From NCBI RefSeq assembly GCF_021432385.1, contig NZ_JAEACT010000002.1, forward strand, positions 1,507,501-1,571,500: 64,000 nt of DNA. The letters are read 5' to 3'. Below, piece after piece: positions 44,503-53,634 of the stretch. Origin of the DNA: Clostridium hydrogenum. GTDB lineage: Bacteria > Bacillota > Clostridia > Clostridiales > Clostridiaceae. Each line of letters opens with the position of its first letter. Within the stretch, counting starts at the first letter, position 1. Below the pieces are notes generated by a model. The model did not search any database. It had not been told where the DNA came from and saw only the letters and a list, made by a program, of their open reading frames with translations. A program made the translations under genes and the position numbers.

Positions 44503-45150
44503 ATGAGCGAAAGTTATTCAAATAATGATACATGGGATAAAATAAAAAAAGACCCTTGGTTTATTGGGGAAGTAAATGAACCTGATGAAGAGATGTGTTT
44601 ATATTGTGTTGAAAATGCATGGAATACATTGAAACTTATAAAAAAGCCTTCAAAAGAAGTTATAAAAAAAGCTTTAGCCTCAAAAGGGTGGGCAATTCAA
44701 TATGTTAAAAATCCAAATGAAGAACAGCAATTACTTGCGATAAATTCAGATTGGGATGCAATGCAGTATATTAAAAATCCAACTGAAAAAGTTATGATAG
44801 AAGCTGTTAAATTAAATTGGAAAGCAATAAAATACATAGATAGTCCAAGCATAGAAGTTGAAAAACTTGCAGTAAAGCAAAATGCTGAAGCAATATTATA
44901 TTTAAATAATGTAACAGAAGAGAAAAAGGAGATTTTTATATCAGAAAATATTAATTCAGCTAAATATGTACAATATGAAAATATAAGAGATATAATTATT
45001 AAAAAAGTAGGATATGAAAATGTAAATAAGGATTTTATAATAGATTTTTTAAAGTTGAATTCTTTAAATTTAAATAAGATAAAATTAATACATGAATATG
45101 GAAGTAAAAAAGCAAAAATGTATTTAATTGATTTCAAATTGTCAATGTAA
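44503..45150 (+). CDS. DUF4116-like repeat protein
   Basis: 215 residues with AAGGAGC upstream. It holds four or five ~23-residue units (for example AIQYVKNPNEEQQLLAINSD and AMQYIKNPTEKVMIEAVKLN) like DUF4116 repeats. It is 12 bp upstream of the MoxR-type ATPase and probably co-transcribed, so it may be a substrate or adaptor of that system. Confidence 0.65.
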   Translation: MSESYSNNDTWDKIKKDPWFIGEVNEPDEEMCLYCVENAWNTLKLIKKPSKEVIKKALASKGWAIQYVKNPNEEQQLLAINSDWDAMQYIKNPTEKVMIEAVKLNWKAIKYIDSPSIEVEKLAVKQNAEAILYLNNVTEEKKEIFISENINSAKYVQYENIRDIIIKKVGYENVNKDFIIDFLKLNSLNLNKIKLIHEYGSKKAKMYLIDFKLSM

Positions 45151-45161
45151 GGAGCAGAAAA

Positions 45162-46301
45162 ATGAATTTTACAGATGCGATGAACAGTATTAAATTAGTT
45201 ATAAAAAGCAATTCAGTACCTCTTCTTGTTGGTGAAAGTGGTATAGGAAAAACTGCTTTAGTTAATTTATTTGCAGAAAAAGAAAATTATTATTGTGTTA
45301 ATATAGATGGAAACCTATTAAAAGAAGGAGAAATAGGTGGACTACCATCTGTTGAAAAATATACGGTTAATGACAATGGAAAAAAGATTGAAAAAATCGC
45401 TACGGTATATGCAGCATATTTTAAATTTGTGGAAATAGACAGGGTACTCACAGAAAATCCAAATCAAAAAATACTTTTATTTATTGATGAAATAAATAGG
45501 TGTGAACATAGCGTACAGCAGGAAATAATGAATGTAATACTTAATAGAGAAATTAATGGATATAAGCTTCAGGATAATGTTACAGTTATAGCTGCTATGA
45601 ATCCTTCAAATAAATATGATGAATTTGAAGATACTGAATATCAAGTTTCAGATATGGACCCAGCACAAGAAGATAGATTTGTATGGATTTACATGGAATC
45701 TGATGTGAACAACTGGATTAAGTGGGGAATGGAAAGGGTGAATGGTCAAACAAGAATTCACGAAGATATAATAAATTTTATAGCTAGCTTTCCAGAATAC
45801 CTGCATACGCCAAATTCCAAAGAATCAATTAAAGCTACCCCTAGAAGTTGGGTTAGAGTTTCGGATATATATAGGGAGTTTTTAAAGGAAAAAGAAAATA
45901 TATCTTTGAATATATTATATAATGTTGTAAAGGGAAATGTTGGAGCTGCTATTTCACAAGATTTTTTAAATTATATTGAAGAAAATAAAAACCCTATAAT
46001 AAAACCAGAAGAAATATTTAAGAATGACTATATAACAGAAGAATTGGAGAATAGACTAAAAAATGAAAGCCATTCAAGGCTCTATTTAACTGCCAGAAAT
46101 GCTTTGTTCTATTTAAGCAATTTAACTCAAAGAAAGAAAGAAGTAAATATTTTTTCAAAGTTTTTAAACTGTTATCCAAATGACTTGAAAATGGGTATAA
46201 TGCAGAGCATAAAAAGTGATTTTGATGAAAATTTGTATAATGATTTTTTAAATGATGATGATTTTATTGAAGATTTTTTCTCCATGTATATAGAAGAATA
46301 A
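45162..46301 (+). CDS. MoxR-type AAA+ ATPase
   Basis: 379 residues. Walker A GESGIGKT, Walker B LLFIDEINRC, sensor 1 AAMNPSNKYD, arginine finger AQEDRF. Residues after 240 form a helical lid. MoxR ATPases act with VWA-domain proteins as chaperones or metal-insertion machines. The next gene encodes that partner. Confidence 0.9.
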   Translation: MNFTDAMNSIKLVIKSNSVPLLVGESGIGKTALVNLFAEKENYYCVNIDGNLLKEGEIGGLPSVEKYTVNDNGKKIEKIATVYAAYFKFVEIDRVLTENPNQKILLFIDEINRCEHSVQQEIMNVILNREINGYKLQDNVTVIAAMNPSNKYDEFEDTEYQVSDMDPAQEDRFVWIYMESDVNNWIKWGMERVNGQTRIHEDIINFIASFPEYLHTPNSKESIKATPRSWVRVSDIYREFLKEKENISLNILYNVVKGNVGAAISQDFLNYIEENKNPIIKPEEIFKNDYITEELENRLKNESHSRLYLTARNALFYLSNLTQRKKEVNIFSKFLNCYPNDLKMGIMQSIKSDFDENLYNDFLNDDDFIEDFFSMYIEE

Positions 46302-46314
46302 AGGATTGATTTTA

Positions 46315-47682
46315 TTGAATAGCGAAATAGATATTACTATAAAAGATTTATATGAAAGAACTTTGAAGCTTGGTACTGAGGTTCAAGAAGATAAGGACTT
46401 TAGAAAAGATTTCTTTAAGCTTATAGAAAAAGTTACATTTTCTATGATGAATGGAGAAGATAACTTTTTTGCACTTTTTTTAATACAACTAAAGAGGGAG
46501 ATTAGATTAGATATTGCGTCTGCATGTGAAACTAAAGCCTCGCTTTCGTATTTTATTATTTATTTTAATCCATATATTTTTTTGCAGTGTAATTTGAATG
46601 AAATGCAGGCTCTAATTAAACATGAAATATATCATATAATGTACAATCATATTAAGCAATCTAGCATCCTAGAAAAAAAATATAGTACTACAGCCGTAAA
46701 TACTGCCATGGATATTTCAATAAATCAATATATAAATAATCTCCCACCATTTTCTTTAACAATAGAAAATGTAAGATTAGCTTATAATGTAGATTTAAAA
46801 TATGATAAGACTCTTGAATATTATGCAGAAAAACTTCAAAAAAGTATAAATAATAGAATAAATGAAAAAGGCGAAAAGGTAGAAAATAATAATTCCGGGC
46901 AAGTTTATAAAAAGTTTGATGCGTCTCATTCGCATGAAATTTGGAGCGAATCATTAGGCAAATATGATATGGAGCAAATTGATGAAGTGACAACTAAGAT
47001 GGTTAGAAATTCTGCAAAAGGTAAGCTGCCCGCTAAAATAGAAGAGTTTATTAAAAATCTTAATAAAAAGGCAGAAATATCTTGGCAGGATTATTTAAGA
47101 AGAATAGTTGGAACTCTTCCGCATAAGTATAGAAAAACTATTACAAGGAGAAATAGAAGACAGCAAGATAGGCTTGATTTAAGAGGGCAACTGTCAAATC
47201 ACATTATTCAAATTGCCGTTGCAATAGATGTCAGTGGAAGTATGTCGGATGGTGAATTTGATACAGCAATTGTAGAAATAATTAATATAATGTCAAAAAA
47301 TGATTATGAGTTAACCATAATAGAATGTGATAATGTTGTTAGGCGAGTTTACAAAGTTCATAGCAAAAAAGATTTAAAAAAGAAAATTGATACTAAAGGT
47401 GGAACCAGTTTTTCACCAGTTTTTGAATATATTAACAAGCACAATATGAGAGACCATTTACTAGTATATTTTACAGATGGAATGGGGGAAAAGGATTTAA
47501 CCTGCAAACCACAAAATAAGAGAATTTTATGGGTACTTACAGGGCAAAAAGGTGATTTATCCTTGAATAAAAGCTATGGACTTGTAAAAAAACTAAAAAA
47601 TTATGAAGCTGAAAAATTTGATATATACAAAGAAGTATTATTTAATAGAGGGGAATGGGCAAACAATGAATGGGCAAAATAA
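46315..47682 (+). CDS. DUF2201 putative metallopeptidase with VWA-like domain
   Basis: About 455 residues from TTG 46315, with AAGGA upstream; TTG 46306 is possible. The N-terminal half has HEIYHIMYNH, a zinc-peptidase HExxH motif. The C-terminal half has a VWA-like fold with the metal site DVSGSMSDG and later TDG. The pairing with a MoxR ATPase is the usual one. Target proteins are not known; the repeat protein upstream is a candidate. Confidence 0.88.
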   Translation: MNSEIDITIKDLYERTLKLGTEVQEDKDFRKDFFKLIEKVTFSMMNGEDNFFALFLIQLKREIRLDIASACETKASLSYFIIYFNPYIFLQCNLNEMQALIKHEIYHIMYNHIKQSSILEKKYSTTAVNTAMDISINQYINNLPPFSLTIENVRLAYNVDLKYDKTLEYYAEKLQKSINNRINEKGEKVENNNSGQVYKKFDASHSHEIWSESLGKYDMEQIDEVTTKMVRNSAKGKLPAKIEEFIKNLNKKAEISWQDYLRRIVGTLPHKYRKTITRRNRRQQDRLDLRGQLSNHIIQIAVAIDVSGSMSDGEFDTAIVEIINIMSKNDYELTIIECDNVVRRVYKVHSKKDLKKKIDTKGGTSFSPVFEYINKHNMRDHLLVYFTDGMGEKDLTCKPQNKRILWVLTGQKGDLSLNKSYGLVKKLKNYEAEKFDIYKEVLFNRGEWANNEWAK

Positions 47683-47684
47683 GC

Positions 47685-47847
47685 TTAGGCATCTTAAAGA
47701 AAATAACAAGTCCAACGTTTGGCTATTTTTGCGTAATACTTCGTCACTGTAGCACGTTAAGACAACCAGTATTAACGTGTTACAGTTCCTTGCATTACAC
47801 AAAACTATCTCTCAATTTGGACCTATTATTTTTTTTAATATGCCTAA
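47685..47847. repeat. 163-bp imperfect palindrome
   Basis: TTAGGCAT (47685-47692) and ATGCCTAA (47840-47847) bound it. Central arms CACTGTAGCACGTTAA and TTAACGTGTTACAGT pair. It lies between the VWA gene and rnhA. A partial relative is at 33243-33275 (AAGGCATCTTAAATAAAATAACAA). Confidence 0.65.
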
Positions 47848-47871
47848 CTATTTTATAAGGAGAAAAGTTAT

Positions 47872-48798
47872 ATGGGTAAAAAAGTTTATGCTATAAAAGA
47901 AGGTTTTGATTTTCAAAATAATACTAAGATAAAGGACAAAATTGTTAATACCTGGGCTGAATGCTTAAAGTACGTAAAAGGAGTAAAAGGCGCACAGTAT
48001 AAAAGTTTTGAAAGCAGGGATAGTGCCGAAGCTTATCTAAGTGAAGGAAGTAAAATGCTTAAAAAGTCTGAAGAAAACTATCCAAAGGACTGCTTGCATA
48101 TTTATGTAGATGGCAGTTATAATGTTGAATCTGAAAAGTATGCCTATGGCTTTGTTGCAGTTAAAAATAATGTTGTTGAATACATTGAAAGTAATTCTGG
48201 AAAAGATAAAAGTGAAAAAAACATAAGACAAATTGCTGGTGAACTAGAAGCAGCAGTAAAGGCTACACAATATGCTTTAGAAAATGGAGAAAAAAGAGTA
48301 GTCATTTTTCATGATTATGAAGGTATAAGCCATCATGCTACTGGTTTTTGGGAAAGAAGAGAAGAATCTTCAATAAATTATTATAATAAAATGAATGAGC
48401 TTATGAAAAAGGGCATTGAGGTTATTTTCGTGAAAGTAGATAGTCACACAGGAGACTTTTTTAATGAACTTGTAGATGAAAAATGCAAAGAAAAAGTGAA
48501 ACTTGCTTCAGATAAAGTAGTAGCACGATGGCTTTCAGTAAATAAGCTTAAAGTATTAAATGAAAGTGTTAAAGAAGAAATACTTAAAGTTGCACCTACA
48601 AGTGGCGAGAATATCGAAGTTGTAAGCACAAATAGCTCTAAAGAAGTAAATAAAATAGCCTCTTCTAAATATGCTGATATTATAAATACATATAAAACCA
48701 ATTCTGCAGAGGCCATAAATTTAGTTGAAGGTTTAAGCATTGATGAGAAAGATGAATTTATAATTTATTTATTAGGCTATGGTTTAAATAAGTGTTGA
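47872..48798 (+). CDS. rnhA: Ribonuclease HI with viroplasmin-like N-terminal domain
   Basis: 308 residues with AAGGAG upstream. Residues 1-55 (KKVYAIKEG...SFESRDSAEAYL) are the caulimovirus viroplasmin-like nucleic-acid-binding domain. Residues about 75-220 are RNase HI with D in YVDGSYN, E in AGELEA, D in FHDYEG and D in VDEKC. A C-terminal extension of ~90 residues is not usual. It removes RNA from RNA-DNA hybrids. Confidence 0.9.
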   Translation: MGKKVYAIKEGFDFQNNTKIKDKIVNTWAECLKYVKGVKGAQYKSFESRDSAEAYLSEGSKMLKKSEENYPKDCLHIYVDGSYNVESEKYAYGFVAVKNNVVEYIESNSGKDKSEKNIRQIAGELEAAVKATQYALENGEKRVVIFHDYEGISHHATGFWERREESSINYYNKMNELMKKGIEVIFVKVDSHTGDFFNELVDEKCKEKVKLASDKVVARWLSVNKLKVLNESVKEEILKVAPTSGENIEVVSTNSSKEVNKIASSKYADIINTYKTNSAEAINLVEGLSIDEKDEFIIYLLGYGLNKC

Positions 48799-48809
48799 TT
48801 TTAATACAA

Positions 48810-48842
48810 AAAATGGATGAAAACTAAATTTTCATCCATTTT
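48810..48842 (+). terminator. Terminator of rnhA
   Basis: AAAATGGATGAAAA pairs perfectly with TTTTCATCCATTTT. Confidence 0.85.
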
Positions 48843-48877
48843 AAGATTTGTATACTAAGTAAAGTTATTTGACATTT

Positions 48878-49354
48878 TTATTTAAGAACTTTAAAAGCTT
48901 CTGCTACTTTTCTTGCAAAGCTTAAAGGATTTTCTATTGACTGAAAATGAACATATAATATTCTAGGATTATCATATATCCAATGATTGTGTACAGCTGA
49001 AATTTCAATTCCATTTCTTTTAAGAATAGTTAAAAACCTATTAAGTTCATCTTCAAGTACAACTGTTTCGCCTAAATTTAAAGCTCTCCCTGATGCATTT
49101 AAACCTTGAAAAGAAAATTCACCTTTAAGAACTGATTTTACTGGTATTCCTGAAATAGTTACCCTTAAATTACTTCTATCTTTTTCTACAGAACATGAAC
49201 CTGGCTTAGATTCTGTTATTTTACCTTGAAGAATATTTGCAAATTGTTCACAGATACTAATTCTAGGGTCCAAGTTTGCCTGGACTTCAGTACTGTTTTC
49301 TCTTAAAAAATCCATCATATATGGACAGCAGCTATAATTATTACGTATATACAT
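48878..49354 (-). CDS. DUF1259 protein
   Basis: 158 residues from ATG 49354 (GGAGG 6 bp upstream). DUF1259 (LppY/LpqO) pattern: GEFSFQG...GETVVLEDELNRFLTILKRNG, ISAVHNHWIYDNPRILYVHFQ. An N-terminal Cys pair (YSCCPYMMDFL) has no signal peptide. Function unknown; the conserved HNH and HFQ segments suggest a metal site. Confidence 0.8.
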   Translation of the reverse strand: MYIRNNYSCCPYMMDFLRENSTEVQANLDPRISICEQFANILQGKITESKPGSCSVEKDRSNLRVTISGIPVKSVLKGEFSFQGLNASGRALNLGETVVLEDELNRFLTILKRNGIEISAVHNHWIYDNPRILYVHFQSIENPLSFARKVAEAFKVLK

Positions 49355-49418
49355 ATTAACCTCCAAATGAATATAACCACTTATATTTTATGAAATATGA
49401 TGAAATAATGTTACTAAA

Positions 49419-49514
49419 GATAAACCACTTGAAACTTTAAAATTAATTTTTATCAAAATGCCATCTTCTGGACATTATGATGCAAATTGATTTTAGTAGT
49501 TGAACTGGTTTATC
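49419..49514 (+). repeat. 96-bp palindromic element, copy J
   Basis: GATAAACC...GGTTTATC with TAAA and TATA flanks; canonical orientation with GAAACTT left and TAGTTGAAC right. It lies between divergent genes, in the likely promoter region of the manganese catalase. Confidence 0.8.
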
Positions 49515-49605
49515 TATATTTAAAATAAGCTTAATTTTTAATTAAGTATAAATATATAAGTATTACAAACACTAAAGAGAATAATTCTTTGGGAGGTGCT
49601 TTAGT

Positions 49606-50283
49606 TTGTTTAAACATGAAAAGCAATTTTTAAATAATTTGCAAGTGAAGGTTGAGAGGCCAAATCCACAATATGCAGTTCTTATGCAAGAACAATTAGG
49701 AGGTGGAAATGGTGAATTAAAGGCAGCACTTCAATATTTATCGCAAAGCTTTAGAGTAAAAGATCAAGCAATAAAAGATTTATTTCTGGATATAGGAACT
49801 GAAGAACTTAGTCATATGGAAATAGTTGTTGAAACTATTAATTTACTAAATGGTCACAATGTAAATCATGAAAGTGTTGGAGCAGGAGAAATTGAAACTC
49901 ATGTTCTTGCTGGATTGGCTCCAGTTTTAGTGAATTCTTCTGGAGCACCATGGAGTGGAAATTATGTAACGGTTACAGGAGATCTTGTAGCAGATATACT
50001 TTCCAATATAGCATCGGAACAGAGAGCTAAAGTTGTGTATGAATACTTATATCGTCAAATAAACGACAAGGAAGTAAGGAATACTATAGATTTCTTGTTA
50101 AATCGTGAAGAAGCTCATAATGCTTTATTTAGAGAAGCTTTAAATAAAGTTAAAGATACAGGATCAAATAAAGATTTTGGTGTTACAGAAGATTCTAAGT
50201 TATATTTTGACTTATCAACGCCAGGAAAATATTTTAATGAGCCTAACACAACTGCACCAAGTTTTGCAGGAACAAGAAAATAA
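49606..50283 (+). CDS. Manganese catalase family protein (CotJC-like)
   Basis: 225 residues from TTG 49606 (GGGAGGTG upstream). Di-manganese ferritin-like ligands: E in GGGNGELKAAL, E and H in GTEELSHMEIV, E in ASEQRAKVVYEYL and the EEAH pair in NREEAHNALF. It destroys hydrogen peroxide; the same fold forms the CotJC spore coat protein. Length fits the CotJC type. Confidence 0.9.
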   Translation: MFKHEKQFLNNLQVKVERPNPQYAVLMQEQLGGGNGELKAALQYLSQSFRVKDQAIKDLFLDIGTEELSHMEIVVETINLLNGHNVNHESVGAGEIETHVLAGLAPVLVNSSGAPWSGNYVTVTGDLVADILSNIASEQRAKVVYEYLYRQINDKEVRNTIDFLLNREEAHNALFREALNKVKDTGSNKDFGVTEDSKLYFDLSTPGKYFNEPNTTAPSFAGTRK

Positions 50284-50290
50284 TTTTCAT

Positions 50291-50332
50291 AAAGAGAGCT
50301 GTGATCTAAGAAATTAGTACACAGCTCTTTTG
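50291..50332 (+). terminator. Terminator of manganese catalase gene
   Basis: AAAGAGAGCTGTG pairs with CACAGCTCTTTT across a 14-nt loop. Confidence 0.8.
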
Positions 50333-50338
50333 ATAATA

Positions 50339-50447
50339 TATAGGAGGATGTGAAAAAAGGTATTCTATAGGTTTTACTATACCGCACATAAAGCCTATAG
50401 AGCTGATAATAAAAAAGAATACCTATATTTTTCACATGCTCCTATAG
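50339..50447. repeat. 109-bp imperfect palindrome
   Basis: ATAGGAGGATGTGAAAAA and TTTTTCACATGCTCCTAT bound it, with GGTATTC/GAATACC next inward. No ORF. Another MITE-like unit. Confidence 0.6.
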
Positions 50448-50460
50448 GTTAGCTACTGCA

Positions 50461-51498
50461 TTATTTGTGATTGCTAAATTCCCTTTTCAAATATACTGAA
50501 ACTTGATTTAAGGCTTCGTCAGCCTTATTTGTAATTTTATCCATTGTAATAAATCCATGACAAACCCCATTGTATTGTATAAAGACTACTTTAACCCCTG
50601 CATTTTTTAATTTTTCAGCATAGGCCTTTCCCTCATCTCTAAGTGGATCAACTTCAGCTGTTATTATAAGTGCATCTGGTAAGTTTTTAAAGTCTTTAGC
50701 TAAAAGAGGTGATGCATAGGGATCTTTTCTATTTTCTTTTTTAGGAACATATAAAGCTATATATTTTTGCATGTCTTTTAGTGAAATACTAATATCATTA
50801 GCGAAATAAGACCATGAGTTACTATTTAATTTATATATATTTGTAGGAGGATAAATTAACACCTGACAAGTTATATGTGGACCATTTTTGTCACGTGACA
50901 TTAGCGAAACAGCTGCCGATAGATTTCCACCTGAACTATCGCCAACAAGTGCAATACGTTTTTCATCACCATTTATATTTTTGGCATTTTTGTAGGTCCA
51001 TTGAAGTACATTATATACATCATTAACTCCGGCTGGAAATGGATTCTCAGGGGCAAGACGATAGTCTACAGATACAACAATTGCATTTGAATTTTTAGAT
51101 AATTTTCTACAAACACTATCTTCTGTATCAAGATTTCCGGCAGCCCAAAAGCCAGCATGTGAATAAATAATTATTGGCGTATTAATAGCATTTATAGGTG
51201 TATATATACGCACCGGTATTTTTTTTGAATTGGCTACTACTGTAAAGTTTTTTATGTTAGAAAATTGTATAGGTTTTTTAGACCATTTTTTTTCTTCATT
51301 ATTTAAAGTTGCTCTGATTTTCTTTATTGATTTATTATTGATGGAATTAGGATTAAATATTCTGTTTATCTGTAAACGTAATAAAATATATGTATCGAGC
51401 TTAGTGCCATTTGATTTAATTATTGTTGTAATGATAAAAAAAATTGTTAACATAATTATAAAGGAAAATATTAGAGCTCTTTTTACAACCTTTTTCAA
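50461..51498 (-). CDS. Alpha/beta hydrolase, HSL-type esterase with membrane anchor
   Basis: 345 residues from TTG 51498 (AAGGAGG 8 bp upstream; ATG 51519 also possible). One N-terminal membrane helix. Catalytic Ser in GDSSGG, Asp in DPLRDEG, His in CHGF. The oxyanion HGGG of the family is SHAGFWAAG here. DYRLAPENPFPAG is typical of hormone-sensitive-lipase-like esterases. Probably hydrolyses short acyl esters at the outer face. Confidence 0.85.
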   Translation of the reverse strand: MKKVVKRALIFSFIIMLTIFFIITTIIKSNGTKLDTYILLRLQINRIFNPNSINNKSIKKIRATLNNEEKKWSKKPIQFSNIKNFTVVANSKKIPVRIYTPINAINTPIIIYSHAGFWAAGNLDTEDSVCRKLSKNSNAIVVSVDYRLAPENPFPAGVNDVYNVLQWTYKNAKNINGDEKRIALVGDSSGGNLSAAVSLMSRDKNGPHITCQVLIYPPTNIYKLNSNSWSYFANDISISLKDMQKYIALYVPKKENRKDPYASPLLAKDFKNLPDALIITAEVDPLRDEGKAYAEKLKNAGVKVVFIQYNGVCHGFITMDKITNKADEALNQVSVYLKREFSNHK

Positions 51499-51740
51499 TT
51501 TAATTTCCTCCTTGTACATATTAATTTTAATAATTTCAAGCTTAAATCATTTTTAAGTTTTGCATTGCTTTATATACATTGTATAAATACTCCAATAATT
51601 TTTTCATAAAAACTAAAAGTATATAAAATATTTTTTACTAATTTTGTTTTAGTATACTGAAAAATATTTAAATTTCTAATAGTAGAGATAAATATTTATG
51701 TACAAGAAAAGAAATAATAAAGCAAGAAAGGAGCGATTAA

Positions 51741-51884
51741 ATGAAAAGCGAAGATAAAGTAACTATAATTGATAGGCAAAAAGCTAAAGAGCAAGAAATG
51801 GCTAAGACCAAAGATAAAAGAGCCAAGGAATCAGTACCTAAGCTCAATAATTTAGATGTTTCACCAAGAACTATGCACACATAG
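51741..51884 (+). CDS. Small charged 47-residue protein (1)
   Basis: Starts MKSEDKVTIIDRQKAKEQEM with AAAGGAGC 6 bp upstream. Lys/Glu-rich, helical, no membrane part. It is followed 31 bp later by another 47-codon gene with its own ribosome binding site. The pair resembles the many small spore-formation proteins of clostridia, without a named family. Confidence 0.5.
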   Translation: MKSEDKVTIIDRQKAKEQEMAKTKDKRAKESVPKLNNLDVSPRTMHT

Positions 51885-51915
51885 CCAAAATAAATAATGA
51901 TTTGGAAGTGATACT

Positions 51916-52059
51916 ATGAAGGGTCAAAATGCTAAAAAAACAGATTCAGAAACAAAACGTGTTAAAGCAGAAGATGCTTTTGAAGAAGCAGCAGAAAGTA
52001 AGATAAAAAAGAGAAATATGACTTATAACAAAGAAGATTTTTATAAAGACAAAGTGTAA
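51916..52059 (+). CDS. Small charged 47-residue protein (2)
   Basis: Starts MKGQNAKKTDSETKRVKAED with GGAAGTGAT upstream and ends in a basic tail (KKRNMTYNKEDFYKDKV). No family recognised; co-transcribed with the preceding small gene. Confidence 0.5.
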   Translation: MKGQNAKKTDSETKRVKAEDAFEEAAESKIKKRNMTYNKEDFYKDKV

Positions 52060-52127
52060 TGTATTGTAATTTTGCTGCTTCAACTGGTATATCTTTAGTG
52101 AAAAAAATTTAAAATCAAGGAGCTATT

Positions 52128-52158
52128 AAAAACAGCCAGAAACTTCTGGCTGTTTTTA
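52128..52158 (+). terminator. Terminator after small genes
   Basis: AAAACAGCCAGAA pairs with TTCTGGCTGTTTT. A fragment of the 96-bp element (TTCAACTGGTATATCTTTA, 52079-52097) lies between the small gene and this hairpin. Confidence 0.85.
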
Positions 52159-52307
52159 TATTGTAGATAATAATTCTTTGTAAATAATAACTTTACAAAG
52201 AATCTATTATATATTATAATATGCTAAAATAATGCAAAAAAACTATGGATTTAAATTCATTATAATTAGTTAAATTAAAAAAATCTAATGAGATAGGAGG
52301 GATTTGT

Positions 52308-52676
52308 ATGTTAATTTATGCAATAACATCTATTACTTTAGCACTTGTTTTTTATACAATAGGAGTATGGAGTGAAAAGCTACAGGGAAAATTAAAAACG
52401 TGGCATTTAGCAATATTTTGGATTGGTTTGATTTTTGATACGGCAGGTACAACCTTAATGAGTAAAATAGCTTCAGGCGGTTTTCAATTTAATTTTCATG
52501 GAATAACAGGTTTAATTGCAATTATATTAATGACTTTCCATGCAATTTGGGCAACCTTTGTTTTAATTAAAGGTGATGAAAAAGCAAAGATGAATTTTCA
52601 TAAGTTTAGCATTTTAGTATGGTTTATTTGGCTGATACCATATATATCTGGTGCTATTTTTGGCATGACAAGGTAA
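52308..52676 (+). CDS. HsmA/TIGR03987-family membrane protein
   Basis: 122 residues, four membrane helices, GGAGGG upstream. Family segments: AITSITLALVFYTIGVWSE, LKTWHLAIFWIGLIFDTAGTTLM, NFHGITGLIAIILMTFHAIWA. Function not established. Confidence 0.82.
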   Translation: MLIYAITSITLALVFYTIGVWSEKLQGKLKTWHLAIFWIGLIFDTAGTTLMSKIASGGFQFNFHGITGLIAIILMTFHAIWATFVLIKGDEKAKMNFHKFSILVWFIWLIPYISGAIFGMTR

Positions 52677-52795
52677 AATTATTTTATACTAAAATATTAA
52701 AAAATGTGAACCAAAGTGTAGTGTAAAATCAAAGAACCTTTGGCAAGTGTAGAAAAATGATACATGAAAATATCGGAAATCAATGGCAAAAGTCC

Positions 52796-52848
52796 ATTGA
52801 CCTTTTAGGTAAATAGCAGTACAATAATATTGACCTTTTAGGTAAATA
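52796..52848. promoter_or_regulatory. Two 20-bp direct repeats before TetR gene
   Basis: ATTGACCTTTTAGGTAAATA occurs at 52796-52815 and again at 52829-52848, spaced 33 bp apart (three helical turns). Each holds the half-palindrome ACCTTTTAGGT and a TTGACC. Likely tandem operator sites of the regulator at 52880. Confidence 0.65.
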
Positions 52849-52879
52849 ATAGATAATATTTTTAAAGGGGGTACTTAAG

Positions 52880-53503
52880 ATGCCTACAAAATTGTTGGAT
52901 TTAGGATTTCAAAGACGCGATGCTATCTTGAATGCAGCCTTGAAAGAATTTGTGCTAAGAGGATTTGATAACGCTTCAACAAATGTAATTGCGAAAGAAG
53001 CAGGGATTTCTAAAGCATTAATGTTTCATTATGTAAATAATAAACAGGAGCTTTTTCTGTTTGTGTATGATTACTTTACCGAACTTCTTAATAAAGAGTA
53101 TTTTACGAAAATGGATTTTTCGGAAAAAGATATTTTTGAAAGATTGCACCAATCCTATCTACTTCAAATTGATTTGATTAAGCAATATCCTTGGATTCTT
53201 GATTTTAACAAACTTTCTGTTGTGACAAACTCTGATGAAGTCAACAAAGCACTTGAGAGTAGAGCTAAAATAAAGCACTCATCATGCGACCATAAAATAT
53301 TTGATATGATTGATGTTTCTAAGTTTAGGACTGGTCTGGATATAGAAAAGTGCAAGCAGTTTATCCTTTGGTCTAATATAGGTTTTACTAATCAAATATT
53401 GGAGGATATTAGAAATTCGCAAACTTCAAATTTGGATTATAAGCATATCATTACAATACTTGACGAATACTTTGACGAACTTAGAAAAATCTTCTATAAG
53501 TAG
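52880..53503 (+). CDS. TetR/AcrR-family regulator
   Basis: 207 residues, GGGGG upstream. HTH segment ALKEFVLRGFDNASTNVIA...GISKALMFHYVNNKQELF. It heads a short operon with a small membrane ORF and a peptidase-like gene. The direct repeats upstream are probable binding sites. Confidence 0.88.
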   Translation: MPTKLLDLGFQRRDAILNAALKEFVLRGFDNASTNVIAKEAGISKALMFHYVNNKQELFLFVYDYFTELLNKEYFTKMDFSEKDIFERLHQSYLLQIDLIKQYPWILDFNKLSVVTNSDEVNKALESRAKIKHSSCDHKIFDMIDVSKFRTGLDIEKCKQFILWSNIGFTNQILEDIRNSQTSNLDYKHIITILDEYFDELRKIFYK

Positions 53504-53520
53504 AGCAAGGAGTAAAGCTA

Positions 53521-53634
53521 ATGAGTACAAGTATCGTACTGGCACTTACTCTTTTTGCACTAATAATTTTCAATAATGTAGCTAAATACAGGTGGATAGG
53601 AGTGATGAGATGTTTGGAGCGCATAAACCGATAA
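53521..53634 (+). CDS. Small membrane protein, 37 residues
   Basis: AAGGAG 8 bp before ATG 53521. MSTSIVLALTLFALIIFNNVAKYRW gives one membrane helix. The end overlaps the start of the M23-like gene by 25 bp in another frame. It may be a real small protein or the remaining start of a deleted membrane gene. Confidence 0.4.
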   Translation: MSTSIVLALTLFALIIFNNVAKYRWIGVMRCLERINR

